DNA from: Toxoplasma gondii ME49
Lineage: Eukaryota > Apicomplexa > Conoidasida > Eucoccidiorida > Sarcocystidae
Direction of reading: 5' to 3'
Assembly (NCBI RefSeq): GCF_000006565.2
Contig: NC_031475.1
Coordinates: forward strand, 4,635,601 to 4,699,600
DNA: 64,000 bases
The notes beneath the pieces were generated by a model. That model saw nothing but the letters and a program-made list of their open reading frames with translations. It was not told the DNA's origin and did no database searches. Shown here one piece after another: positions 11,301-23,600 of the stretch. The first letter of the stretch is position 1. Every line of letters begins with the position of its first letter. A program made the translations under genes and the position numbers.

Positions 11301-14300
11301 GTGATACAACAAAGACGCGCCGGGCGACCAGGCGACCTGAACGGACTTGAAGGAGGTAGGCGACGGAAGCTGAGATAAGGAAATATCTCAGACGAGCAAC
11401 AGCCAGCGTTCGAGACGACACTCGGTGAGAGTCGGCTGTACATCGATACTTGATCCGGCTGCTAAAAGTCCATCGTAGTTAACTGGATCAGTCTTCTTGC
11501 GGGCGGCATTTGCCCCAGTTTTGAGATACAGACGAACCCGCACTCTTTTTGAATGCTGTTAGCTCGAGTTGATGTACAACAGATGCTCTCGTGGTTCCAC
11601 ACTACCTGACCATACGCTGTTGCTATGGATCGTGACGAATGCACGCGAGAGCGGCTTCCGCCAGAACATATCAGATGAAATTTCCTGTGTAAAGTGCCTA
11701 GAGAGACGACTTTATTCACATCCACTTTTGAACGAGCCAGTGGACTTCCACTTTCGCTAGTTACACGACACCGAAGACCACTCACTTCCCTTATTTCTCG
11801 TCTGAGTCCGGCTACAGACACACACCAACCAAGCTAACACAGTACGGCTGGGATCCGGTAAACAACGGCAGTCGAGATCTGGAAAAACGTTCGAAACTCA
11901 AGGAATAGCCTGAGCTCTGTTCAGACACACAGAGTCGCCAATGGCGTTTTTCTGTGTTTCTGAACCCGTCTCGCAGATGCGCCATTTAAATCAAGATTTC
12001 CTTCTCAGAGAAAGTTGCTCCCCACATCACGCCTTACAGTTGAGAAAATCCACGACCGGTCGGCTGCCGACTGCCGCCACGACAAAGTCCGCCTGCAGCA
12101 CGTGGCTAGTTCCATCGCTGAGGGTAACGTGAACTGCCGACACCCTGAAAGTAGACAACACGCTGTTTACGACTCACATGTACATCAAAACGAATCTTAC
12201 ACCACGCCAATCACCTGTGTCAAAGAGTAGCTTAGGATTACACGGTGCTGATCTTAACTATGCTGTTATACGTTACGTCTAAACAGATCCTAGAGTATCC
12301 TGAGGACCTCTGTCATAGTGATAACATGCTGTTGAGAGGGTTCCATTCTACACAGATCGTCGTGCCTTACAGAAACTGTCTTTTGACCGTTTCACAAAAC
12401 TTCTGAGTACATGTGAACGGTTCTAGCAACCCTTCAGGCATATGATTAAATGTAGCATTTCTCTGTGTCTCTGCATGCAGAGCGTGGACGCAATCGTGCC
12501 GGACTGTTCCCCTCCACCTATGAGAGACAGCTCAAACACCGTGGCACTCTTGAATCAAAATTCTCTCGCTGGTTCGGAAACTTGCCGTTGAACCACATTA
12601 TTTGGATTTGAATGCAGCGGCTTACTGCAGCTGCACATGGACCATCTGAAACATCCAGAAAACAAACCGACGAACTTTGGAGGTCTCCGAATCCACATTT
12701 CTCACCGGTTGTCATTGTCAACATCGCGAACGAGGTTCTGAACAGACGCGTTCTTGATGATCGTGACCCGCCGTTGCTCGAATTGTTTTTCGTAAAACTC
12801 GGAGAGCTCAGGAGAGAAAATCTTTGACAAAAGGCGGGTGCTGCGCGTCACCAAAATCACCTTCAAACCCTGCAAGGAGAAACAGAGACAGCGACGGAAA
12901 TCAGATTTGCCGCAGCCCACAGAAACACAGTGTCGCGACTCTCTTCTCCCTGCTCGTCCTCACTCTCCACACCCTGTGGCAACGCGGTCTTTCAACACTT
13001 CACGGCGAAATTTTGGCGCAGAATACGTTGAACTGTTATCACGCGTCTATTGACAGCTGACGCCCACTTCAGGTGGAGTGGCACGGTCATTCGGCGATCC
13101 CGGACTGAGTTTAGCATGGGGGCGTGCACCAGATGTCGTCGTTCAGAGGACCCGGAAACTACAGGATATCGCCGAACCTAGGTCGACTCCACATTTCACA
13201 AGGTTCCTCATGCCTGGACTCAGATCGACTCTTTCGGGTCAAAAGGCGTTAGGAGGGGGTCAAGGTCAGAGCTGCGACCGGCCGAGTGTGAAAACAAAAG
13301 CGGTGATAAAAAAAAAGTGAGTTTTTTTAATTGCCATTTCTCTCGGTGTGGTCGTGATTCAGTGGACGCAAAGATGCTCAGGATCTCACCGTTGGCCACC
13401 TCAATCTCGTACTCAAGAGACATATCGACTTTTAGCAGTTTACATGAACGATACGTAAAATTCAGACCTGCGTTCCCGCACAACAATTGGTCGACAGGAT
13501 CTCCCTCTGTCCCCCTCAAGCTGGAGCGCACAATAGGGTATTTACTAGATGGCGACTGCCTCTGTGTACCGCCGTACTGAGACGAAGAGTTGAGAGATTC
13601 ACAGAGACATCTACACCTGGAAAGTCGATGTGCATGTAGAAATCATAATACACCGTGTGCATCGACTTGCTGAAATGGGCTGGACGACAACCTGTATTTG
13701 ACGAGACCTCTAAACAACGAAGTGTTATCCAAGCCTCCATGGTAAACAGAGTCCCCGGATGCCGAAACAACAGGAGTTTCTACGTAGCATAAGTGTATGT
13801 GTAAATCTTTGTGTATGTGTATACGTTCGTGTAAGTCTGTTTATCCGTGTGGACACATGGATAAAGATATCTTCCAAATGGGTACAGAGATGTCCTAATT
13901 TCACCTTCCCCTCTTACCAACTGACAAAGAGCTGCTGCAACTTCCGTTCCTGTGAAGCCAGACCCAATGACGACAGCAGAGCCTTTGGAGGCGTCGGCAG
14001 TCCCGAGAGACTGGTCCGAGTCCGGAAGAGCTTTGTTCAGTATCGCGGAGGACCTTTCCTTGATTTGTTTGACGAGATCTACCGTATGGATTGCTTCCTT
14101 TGCGAATCGAAAAGTAAATATGTTTGAAGGAACGCCTCGAAGACTCCACATGCCCAGGTCTGAACAACGCGCAGGAGATAAAACCGGCATCCTCATGCTT
14201 GGCGTTGCTAGTCACCACCCTCGGAGTGTTTAGGGTTTAGGACCGTCATGCTACAAGCGTTAAGCGAGCGAAGTGGCATCCAGACCAACGTGGGAGTTCT

Positions 14301-17300
14301 GTTGAGTACCAGGAAAGGAGAGCATATTCGACTCCATTAGGCCTGGCGTCTGTTTGGGAGTTGGCCGACGCGGTTTGTCTCTCTTGAGTCTGGAGAAACG
14401 ACAGACCGACCTACTCGTTCCGGGATTCAAGGTCTCTGTTTGCCGGATCCAAGATCTGTTCTGTTTGCAGGGTTTCGAAAAGAGCACCCCGAGGTCGCGA
14501 GAGGCTCCTGCTTCTCCAGGCGTTGTTTCAGGCTCCGACGGCCACCGCGGAACCCATGAGCAGGTTTGCCATGCTCTTCTTTTCAAAAACGAAACCAAAT
14601 CTCTCTCCAGTGAACCTCAGAGCTTTTAGTGAGTCTAACAAGAGATCGAGAGAGAGAGAGAGCAATGCTGCCATCTAGCGGCCCTAAAAGATACTTGAAA
14701 AGACTTCGAAAGTCAGCTGATAAAAGTCCCCAGCTCTATTGTGCCTGAGAGTGTTTCATGGTTGTGAACACCGCCCTGTCACCATTTCTGTCGCGTCACT
14801 TTAGAGTCCCCTCGATACCCGTCGCATATTCCTACACTTCCTCGTGTTTTCTTACCGGCAAAGTCGACGGGTCTGAGGCCCGTGGCGACGATCAGTGTGT
14901 CGAAGTAGACAGTTCTTTGCGAGTTTTGAAGTGAGGCAGCTCGATTCGCTAAGTCGACGGAAGAAACCGTCTCGTTCAGCAGCACTCGAATACCGCGATC
15001 GATGTACCACTGGGCGTCTTGAATGGCTCCACTGATTCCCGCCGCAACATTGAAATTTGGGAAGCTGGTCTTGCCAAGGAGAAAGCCCTGGAAATCAAAC
15101 GAGAAAAAAGTGGAGCGAGGCGGTAAGAAAACCACAACGTAGACAAAGGCGAATCCGGGTAGTCACAAGTTTGAGTCGCGTTCGGTATCGGGAAAATGAG
15201 TTCCGAGAAGATGGCATGAATACACTCGTCGAAGAACTGCCTTTTTTGCAGGTCGCCGGTATCGATGGTGAATGCAGTTCTCGCAGACGGCGTGAAGCGA
15301 GTTCACGGAAGACGCATAGCACAACTGTCGAAAAGGCATGCAGCTTAATCTGCTGGGTCCTGGTGTCAACGAAGGAGTGCCGCCTTTGAGACTTCATGCG
15401 CCTGCCGGTGGCGAGAAATTGCCTACAAACCGCCGGTTTTTACTGTTAAAACCGTCGTTTTACGCGAGAACCACGTGAGAGAGGAAAGCCGTTGACACAC
15501 AGTGTGTGTACGATGGTCAGGAACAGATAACGTGATCGACCTGCACTTGGAATCTGCTTGCTTCCTATCTACACCATTTGGAAGCGCGTCAACAAAATAC
15601 AACAGAAAAACAGTGTTCACGCTCAAAACGGTTTCTGCGTCTAGGAGTACATGACGCTTAACAACGGCCTCGTCCTATAACTTTTGAATGGAAAGGGATC
15701 GTTGCCCCCGCTCCACACCTGCCTTCAGGAAGTGGACGAACACTTTGTACGAGTAAGAAGGATCCGAGACAGTAACCTCCAACTAGATACACTCGAACAC
15801 AGTGGAACGTGGGTCCACTTCACAGAGACCTTCGAGATCCCGTTCAGGACTTAGAGGAGTGCTCTGTTTTTAGACATCCGAGTCCATGTCAATGCGAACA
15901 CAAACGGCCGTCGAAGACAATGGCACACTCCTGAATGCACGGGTACAAGCCTTGAAGAGGAAGGACTTCTTGAACTGGGGACCCTGTCACACCTAGCATT
16001 GCTGAAACTTGACTTTTTCCAAGAGTACCCGCTTCTGCAGGAACTGAAAACGACGGGATGAATGCCAATGCACAAAGTGCATGTGGGATCCGCTCAGAAT
16101 TTAGCTTGATCAAAACGTCTTTGCCTGGGATCGATGGATAGTCCTCGACTCTACCACATTTCAAACGCGCTGTTCCCAGACAAAAAAGTTGGAAACTCAA
16201 CAGTCAAGATCCAGGTGGCGACCCTCCACTGTCAATACAGCAACGTCCCACTCTACGCGCATGAGGCTCGAAATCCAGATTCACCTTCGAGTTTCAGTTT
16301 TCTGCCAGTACATTTAAGAAAAAAGACTTCGAGGGACCACTCTGGCGCTTTGACATCATTGAGAAGGACCTTGATCACATTTGCTAGTGTTCGATGCCTA
16401 GTTGGGAGAAGTAGCAGCGGAGTTGGGATTCACGATGTCGCATGATACAGCAACGTCCATCGTGCTCTTGAATAGTTTAAATCACACCACTCCAGGATTG
16501 CATAACTTGAGTTATTTGAATACCGCTTGGATGGCTGTTCACTGCTGAAATGACTCAAAGTCCATTAATTTACGTTAACTTACATTAATACGCACTACTT
16601 GGCTCTCCTATACATGTGTTTCCTAGCAAGTGAGGATCCACGTACTGTAGCAGAATAACATTAGCATCGCCGATGCTGGAGGAAAATACCTCTTGACCAG
16701 CGCTATAACTCAAGAGCTGATTAAGAAATTTATGCCTTCCATCTTTTCCATATATATATCTATCTACATCAATACGAATTCCAAATATATCTATACACAT
16801 ACACATACATACACTTACCCCCCATGCAAATATGCACGCGTACACAAATACGGATTTCCCAACAGGCACATAAATTTACATGAATACGCAGCTCTAATGT
16901 CTACAAAAATGCCGAATTTCGTATCTATTGGTCAGTACACGCATGTGTGTACATCTGAACAATCTGCAGGAATGGGAAGCCATTTGCGCGTTTGAAGATT
17001 TCTCTGGCAGAAAGCCCAGACTCTTTCACGTACTTTGGAGAGGGCTGGACGTTCGTAGGGCAGCACACCCTCGGCAGAGACCATGAGGAAGCGGATTTTT
17101 CTGCCTTGTTCTTGCTGCGTCAATTTCGGCAGACTCCTAGCGCGTGAGCTCAGCGTCCTGTGAGATGCCGGAGGGTAGGGTGCGACCCGTACAGCGGTTT
17201 CCTTGTGTGCACCTGGCATATTCGTACCGCCTTTCTTCGTTTTTCTCCCAGGTCCTGTGGGCTCTGTTGGCGGCCTCTCAGCTCCCCATGTGTGTGACTT

Positions 17301-17669
17301 TGCCTCTGATTCCCCGACTTCCATTTTAGCTCGATCACAAGTGCCTTCTGTGGTTTTGTCAAGGGACAGGGAGCCTATGTTCTGGGATTCTGGATCCCCG
17401 GGAGCCCCCATAGAGCAACTGGCCTCGGGAGACACGTTACCAAGGGCATTTTTATAAAAGCCACCGGCCATGTCCTCTCCAGAGATCGTCGTTCCGCTTT
17501 TTTCACCTGATTGTAGCGGGAGAGGCTCAGCAAAATAATGGAAAAAGTACCCTGCAGCGACACCCCCGCCAACGACCAGGTACTGGACTTGGACCGAGTC
17601 TCCTTCGGGGGGAAGCAACTGCCGCTCTAGAGCCTCTTCCCCGTTCAAAGTTCCAGAAAGAGAGACCAT
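8382..17669 (-). CDS. Monodehydroascorbate reductase-like FAD/NAD(P) oxidoreductase
   Basis: Nine exons: 17669-17034, 15087-14856, 14159-13918, 12869-12706, 12144-12038, 10995-10574, 9964-9901, 9230-9097 and 8468-8382. Every junction keeps phase, and the sum is 2088 nt (695 aa plus stop). The ATG at 17669 sits in CGCCAAAATGG, close to the coccidian start consensus; the open frame further upstream begins at GTG. Motifs in order: the FAD-binding Rossmann motif VVGGGVAAGYF (about residues 32-42), YERPALSK at the end of exon 1, LIVATGLRP, the NAD(P)-binding motif VVIGSGFTGTEVAAAL, the second FAD motif VFALGDVAAFP followed by RYEHVWNAR, then YYSRIFDFSWKFFG and WIEADHTVQGAFLEGG. The last two are hallmarks of plant and green-algal monodehydroascorbate reductase, which uses NAD(P)H to regenerate ascorbate; the related AIF/AIFM3 group is the main alternative. 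Two low-complexity insertions stand out: about 140 residues inside the first FAD domain, and an acidic linker at the end of exon 6. Substrate and location are inferred. Confidence 0.88.
9191..9320 (-). repeat. Degenerate duplication of the exon 8 start in the reductase gene
   Basis: Two imperfect direct copies of about 50 bp lie 73 bp apart: roughly 9191-9247, which spans the acceptor and the first codons of exon 8, and roughly 9264-9320 in the preceding intron. Both contain the near-identical stretch read on the plus strand as GTCAAAGTCGTT(C/T)ACCAGCACTGG. In the intronic copy the acceptor AG has become GG, so it is probably not used. Confidence 0.75.
10494..10515. repeat. TA microsatellite
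   Basis: An uninterrupted AT dinucleotide run inside intron 6 of the reductase gene, shortly downstream (on the minus strand) of the exon-6 donor. More TA-rich sequence follows to about 10543. Confidence 0.95.
12469..12482. promoter_or_regulatory. Palindrome containing TGCATGCA
   Basis: CTCTGCATGCAGAG is a perfect 14-nt palindrome in an intron of the reductase gene. Its core TGCATGCA matches a known binding motif of apicomplexan AP2 factors, but intronic position and chance occurrence make a role uncertain. Confidence 0.25.
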
Positions 17670-20504
17670 TTTGGCGGGCGAGACGCTCATCCAGAGAAAA
17701 AGAAGGAAAATGGGGACGCGTTGACAGAGCGGGACAGAAAAAGCCGCTTGTGCACGACGGCAGCGAGGCACAGGTGAACGGGTTCGTTGATGAACCCCGA
17801 CAGAATCCAGCGCGGAAAAAGGGGAAACCCAGGGTGGAAACTCAGAAGCAGTCGTGGAAGAGAAAATTCGGTCTATCATTCCAAAAAGAGGGGAGAAAAA
17901 AGGGTCGTTTTCTGTCAAACAAGTCGGGGGGTTCGACTCGCTGTCGTGCCACTGGTAGTGTCCGGATAGAGTGAGTTGCGAGTTGCGGAAGCAGGGAAAC
18001 GCGAAACAAGTGACCACGCAGACACATGTAAGTTGGAAAGTTAGAAAAATCGGGCTTTGTAGAGAAAAGTAAAGAGCGTTTCGTCACCGGACAAAGGAAT
18101 GAGACCGTAACAATGGGTCGGATATATCGGCAGCGGTTGGCAGGCTTGAACCCGGTAGCACGGAGTACCCGGACTTGAGTCGGAACGTTCACGAGTGTCG
18201 AAGGAGTGTTGTGTACATGTTGGAAAGTCCCTTCAGACCCGGAAAATAGAAGTCCTTCGCACACTATAAACACGATAAGCTTTTTATAGATCTTGAAAGT
18301 GCCAATGGCGTTTATCGATGCCAGTCAAGTTTCCGCGTGGCACTCAAGACAAGCGGACTCAGCATATCCGAGTTCATAGGCCGCGTAAAACGCACCCCTG
18401 TTCTCCGAGAAACATGCAATTTTTAGAAGTGAGAAAACGTTTTCCGTGAACCACGCAAGAGAAAGCAACACCTTTAGATCTTCCCATGCTTTTCCGGTCG
18501 CTTCCCGCCTCGCGAGTGGCAACAAAGGCGTTGTGTGTGTGTGTGTCTCGAAGAGTGTTTTCGGTCCCTTGCACGAATATAAGCCGACGTGACCTAGCAG
18601 CAAGCCAACCGAGAATGTGAGTTCTTCTGTCCTGGAAAGCGTGGCAGGCGTGTAGAAAAAGTGGATCTGGAGTCTGTACAGAGTCTGCATCGCGGATTTG
18701 CTGATAGGTTCTTTGTTGGCTCATCGTTGTCTCGCACACCGAAAGGCATAATTGCCTCTCTCCAAGGGGAACATCATGCCCCTTTGCGGAGAAAAGAGGT
18801 GTCGGCTGTTTTCGCCTTTCTCCTGCATGTCTCTCGACAGTAAGACAACACTCGAGGAGACCTGCAAAGAAGGCCTTTTCCTTGAAGCACAGAGAATCCT
18901 TGTTGAGTGCGTTCATTAAAAGAAATTTCGGCTTCGATCGTGGTACCGCAAACCCTCTCTCCAGCACGAAGGCTACGACCTCTCGTCACCTCTCAGAATC
19001 GAGAGTGTATAGACATCTTCGACACTACCGGAAGTCCGACCAACTTTTCCCTTTCACTATTGTCTCCGGTGCTTCTTCCTGGTCCTCATTCGGTTTCTCG
19101 TGTTCCTGTGTCAGACTCGTCGTTGACGACCGTCTTAATCCAGTTTCTTGTGCAGGCGGCCAGGTCACTTCTGCCTGTTTTTCCGACTACTTCTTTCCAC
19201 GACCCTTTTAGACTTTGAGTCTACTTTTCACTCTACATATGAGGATTTTATCGCACCGAAACACACAACCTTCGTGCTCCAATTTCGCCTCTTCCGTGGC
19301 GCCTCTGCTGAAGCCATCGATCGGGCTGCCAACCTTCCGTATTGTCTTCTTTCCACGTTTTCGCTTTGACGACACAGAACAAATTCTCCCACGCAAGGAA
19401 TTTTGTTTCCCTTCGTCCTTTTTCTTCTAGAGAAACAGTGCTCTCTGCTCGCCAAGGTGGTGTGCTTTTTCCCCTACTTATCAGCGAAGCCTGTCCCGAA
19501 CTCGAGCCGCGTTCTGACACGACCTGACCTCAAACGGCGTTTTCTAGAGTAGAATTTTGGTATTTTCTGCGTTTTTCGCCCCTAACTTTCGAGGCTGAAT
19601 CCACAACCTGCGACGTTCTTCCTCCCCACATCGAGAGAACAGCTTCTGGTACGCGAAGAAAAACCGAGAACTCCGAGAAAGTCCCGAGACGCTTCGAATC
19701 GCCTGGTCGCGTGGATGAGGTGTACTTACAGCTCGGGACACTGAAGAGGATGAAGCGAAGGAGGCGGCGGAAGGGGAAAACATTGTGAGGTTGCTTTTTC
19801 CCCTCCTTACCCCGCTTCAAGATGATGATCACTACGAATAGGTCGTGTGAAATTCACTTCGTCAACAACACCTCGTAAGCGAAGGAAGTTCGCCTTACTC
19901 GCAATCCATTCTCTTCTCTCCATCTCTGTTGATTCGAATGAAATCCGTAATCCATATAGCAAAAAACCTAGACCATGACCCATGCTCCTTTTTGGCTGGG
20001 ACTCAGAGACTCGCCGTACTTTTTCCGTTTTGAATGTGAGACGGCTTCTACGCGCATGCGCACTCGTGTGTATAGTCTCTAGTTCCACCGGTTAAAACGG
20101 TGGATTCTCGGTTCTGGATGTACCTAGTCGTTTCGCTTTTTTGCCTGTCGAACGTATCTCATTCAGCCCCGTCTACCATCCTTCCTGGATTCTGTCTGAA
20201 TCCGAGACACCATGATCGTCTGGGTGCAACCGCGAGATGCGTAACACATGAAAAATCTCTCTGAATTACTCAAGTGAAGCTCTGCACGACAGGTGGAAAC
20301 GCATTTCGATAGTGCTCGATTCCACTAGCCCACCGAATTTCCTGTTTGCTTCGAAGCTGCAATCACTGACAATGATGTTGCGTTTTCTTGCAGAGCGCGG
20401 TGCTAGAGATAGCGTCAAGGTTCGATTTCAATGAACGGAGTTGCAAGTGATCTCCGCTCCCACAATCTCTCTGTATATACACATATGTATATACGAGCAA
20501 ATAG

Positions 20505-20535
<31 letters not shown>

Positions 20536-20686
20536 GGAAGTTAGTGTTGGCCTGTATCCAGGGTGTACTTTGATCGTCGTGAAACAGTGTGTAGAGTGCG
20601 TTGGACCTTAGCAAATCTGAAAATGTTTTTTGGTTTTTTTCCTTTTTTCAGCGTTGTTTGGTACCGACACCTACACTCCGTCCACC
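17670..20686. promoter_or_regulatory. Divergent intergenic region between two genes
   Basis: About 3 kb separates the minus-strand reductase start (17669) from the first plausible exon of the plus-strand gene (20687), so promoters for both genes should lie here. Visible elements include TGAGACG at 20037-20043, which fits the WGAGACG motif reported in Toxoplasma promoters, and the perfect palindrome GCGCATGCGC at 20052-20061. A TA microsatellite lies at 20505-20532 and a short GT run near 18533-18546. The open frames here are short and unsupported. Confidence 0.45.
20505..20532. repeat. TA microsatellite
   Basis: An uninterrupted AT run about 155 bp upstream of the ATG at 20687. Confidence 0.95.
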
Positions 20687-23600
20687 ATGGCTGCTGGCTA
20701 CAGCCTCCGCTGGAGAGCATTTGTAAGTTTCCATGGTATTTCTCCTCAGTGTCGATTTCCGTTGTCAAACTGTTATTGGAGAACCGTATATTTGCAGTTG
20801 TTTTCAAGTTGTCGTTTATGCTTCGACTTCCTCACGCTGACCTGGTTACCACTGTTTCCTTCTTGTCGGCAGCTGTCGTTCTGACAGGACTCTTTCCATG
20901 GAGAAGAAGTGAGGTGCTTGTCTGAAGTGACATGCACCTAAATGGAGTCGCCGAGGTAGAGGGGAAGGCGGGGGGATTCTTTGGAGGGAAATCTGTCTTC
21001 GTTGCCCTTTTCTTTTCTCTGTCTTCGTCGGTCCATTTGCTTCGGGGGGAACCCATCCGAGTGCTGGATTGAAAGGGCGTTTCCAGACTTGTGTGGCACC
21101 CTTTGTCTTTCCAGGCACCTTTTTAAGGACTGGTTTTCAGCACTAAGCGCTTGCCCTTCGCTTATTTTCTTCCGGATTCCTGTCTTTGAGGCTTTGTCTG
21201 AGATCTGTCACAAGTCATGCTCTGTTCTGTCCACTCTCACCGTTGTAGATTTCGACTCTCTCTCTCTCCACATTACAAGTGCATTCAAATTCGGATCTGC
21301 CCTCTGTTTCGTCTCTTCCAACCCCACCAGTGGCACTTGTGAAACACATTTTTCTTTGCTTCGTTGTTCGTCTCCTGGGCGCCTCAGTTCCAAACCAGAC
21401 GATGGTCTGTCTGGCAGAATGCACGCGGTCGTTCGGTTCCTTCTCCGGCAAGGTGAGTGACGAGTTCCTGGAGGGCGTCTGGAGAACAGCATTCTACAGA
21501 GTCTGACGACACACGCAGTTCCTAACACGGGAACTCGAGACTGAGGAGGGGAAGGAAATTCAAGTGCCTAGAAACAGGTTCGGATTGTAAAAGCAAGTCC
21601 AGGCTTGTGCCGAACGCACGCAACGAGTCTGAGCCACAGCGCTCATCGCGTGACAGGAAGATCTCACGCTTTCGGGGGGACTCGCTGACACAGAATGCCG
21701 ATCCCGATTGCAGCTGAGGTAAAGAGGGAGTCAGGATTGGGATGAGACCCACTCAGCGCTCGAAGCCGCAGAAAGACTTGTTTTTTTTTAGGTCGCTTCT
21801 TCGCATCAGGTTTTGTCTGTGTCTTGCTGGAACGTTGAAAAAAGCTTTTACTGAATTTCAAAGGAAATTTAAATCGGTGTCGATACGCTGTGGGGGAGGC
21901 GGCAGAGGCAGCAGAAGAAAAGCATATGTAGAACATAACCACTACGGTATAGTAAAAATGGTGTCAAATTCTGAAAGCCGACGCTTTCCGCCGTTCCCAA
22001 GCCGTCCGTGGAGTGGTGAGCACAGCAATCGTAGAGAACGGTTTTACCGTAAACTGAGACCTCTCCTGTCGAACTTAGAGAGGATGTTAGCATTTTCGCC
22101 TTCAACAGGAAGCCAAGACGTCATTTCCTCTTTTTTTAAAGCGCACCCAGGCGAGCCAGCCGGGGTTTTCGCCGCGTGACACGCTCCGAGTCGACTCGCC
22201 TTGTTTCCCTGTTTTCCTGAGAACTGAGTCTCCCTGTCTCGTCGCGTGTGTTAAGTTAGTCGAGTCCTCTTCAAGACAGGATTCGCAAAGGATTGCCATC
22301 TTCTCTCCCCGCTGCATGTGCAGATCCAGTACGCCGTGGTCTTGAACGATGTCGAGTACATCGTCAGCTCCGAGTTCGAGGTTCCCATCCTCGGCGACAA
22401 CAGGTGCGTGCGTGAGGACTCAGCTGCCAGGTTTGCAGTTGCAGTGGTCGTTGAAAAACGACGTTTCGTCAGCCGTGTGGCGCAGAAGAAAAGCGTCCCT
22501 TGCTCGGAGGAGTCTCTGCACGGCAGTGGGGTGTTGAGGACGTAGAACTCCAGGTTTTTCATGTTCAACAGAAATTTAGATTCGCCTGTAGACACAGACT
22601 TCTGTGACTCGACGTTCTCTGGTGATGGCGTATTTCAACACCTGTTGTGGATTTCTGGACATCCCAGTTTGAGTCTGCAGATCGGTGTCTGACACTGCAG
22701 AACAGGACACACATAAACCAAGCAACAGACGGGGCTGTTCGTCTTTTAGTCGGTTGTGTGCAGGAGTCTACTTGCATGAGAATCTGTTTCTTTTCTGAGT
22801 CGCATCGATCGCGAGAAAAGGACTCAAGAAGCGCCAGAGTGACCAGAAGTATCGTACGCTCGGAGTCCTCCTCGTGCGCTTTTCGCTTTGTCTTCGCGCG
22901 TGACTTTCGATTTGAGAGTGGAGCAAGGCCGGACAAAGAAAGGAAGTTTTTGCCATCCCCTGCGTAGTGGCAGAACACTCCTCGGGCGAGGAGCGGAACG
23001 TTTACTCCGAACAACTGTTACCACTCTGGCGTTGCATCCACTTCAGAAACAGCTGATGCATTTGCTAGCCTTCACCTCCTAGTTAGAGAAGGATGCGCGC
23101 CGCAGAGAGGAAAACCTTTAGGGTAGGACAGCGCTTGTGGGGGAGGAGGCGCGTCACTTCTTGCGGTCAGGGGAGGTTTCTGACTTTTTGGATACCCCAG
23201 AGAAAGGCGAGAGGAAGTCAGGAGAGCGAAAGAAGACGACCGGTAGGGGGGAGAGGTCCTGTCTCCGCAGACGAAGGGACAGACGGCATGTGAGACAGAG
23301 CGAAACGAATAAGATGAGATGAATTTCGAAGGACATCGTGCGGGAGGGTGCTCGGCAGCAGAGAGAGACTGTCGGATTCGGTGCATGGTCCGTGTTGGGC
23401 GATAGAGAGCCAGGTTCAGAGTTCTTTTCTCTTTTTCACATGCAGGCATGTGAGCGTGATGGGGTGCAACGCGGATCCACGGATAAAGAAGATGCCCGAC
23501 CCTATGAAACTTTTCGAGCTCTCCTACACGGCCGACACCTTCGTGTACAGCAAGGTAATCCTGTTTTCCTGATTGGTCGTTTGTTTCGAAAGGACCTGTT

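Noticed and set aside
14260..14598. Minus-strand open frame between reductase exons 2 and 3
   Set aside because: Exon 2 (donor at 14855) joins exon 3 (14159) in phase and in register with family alignment; the extra frame has no similarity and is intron.
17670..18017. N-terminal extension of the reductase to 18017, with a hydrophobic stretch resembling a signal
   Set aside because: The upstream start is GTG; the ATG at 17669 has a far better context (CCAAAATGG). An in-frame ATG 21 bases upstream (17690) remains possible but has a weaker context.
18374..18967. 197-codon minus-strand frame in the divergent intergenic region
   Set aside because: Low resemblance to protein, no splice-consistent link to the reductase gene and no motif.
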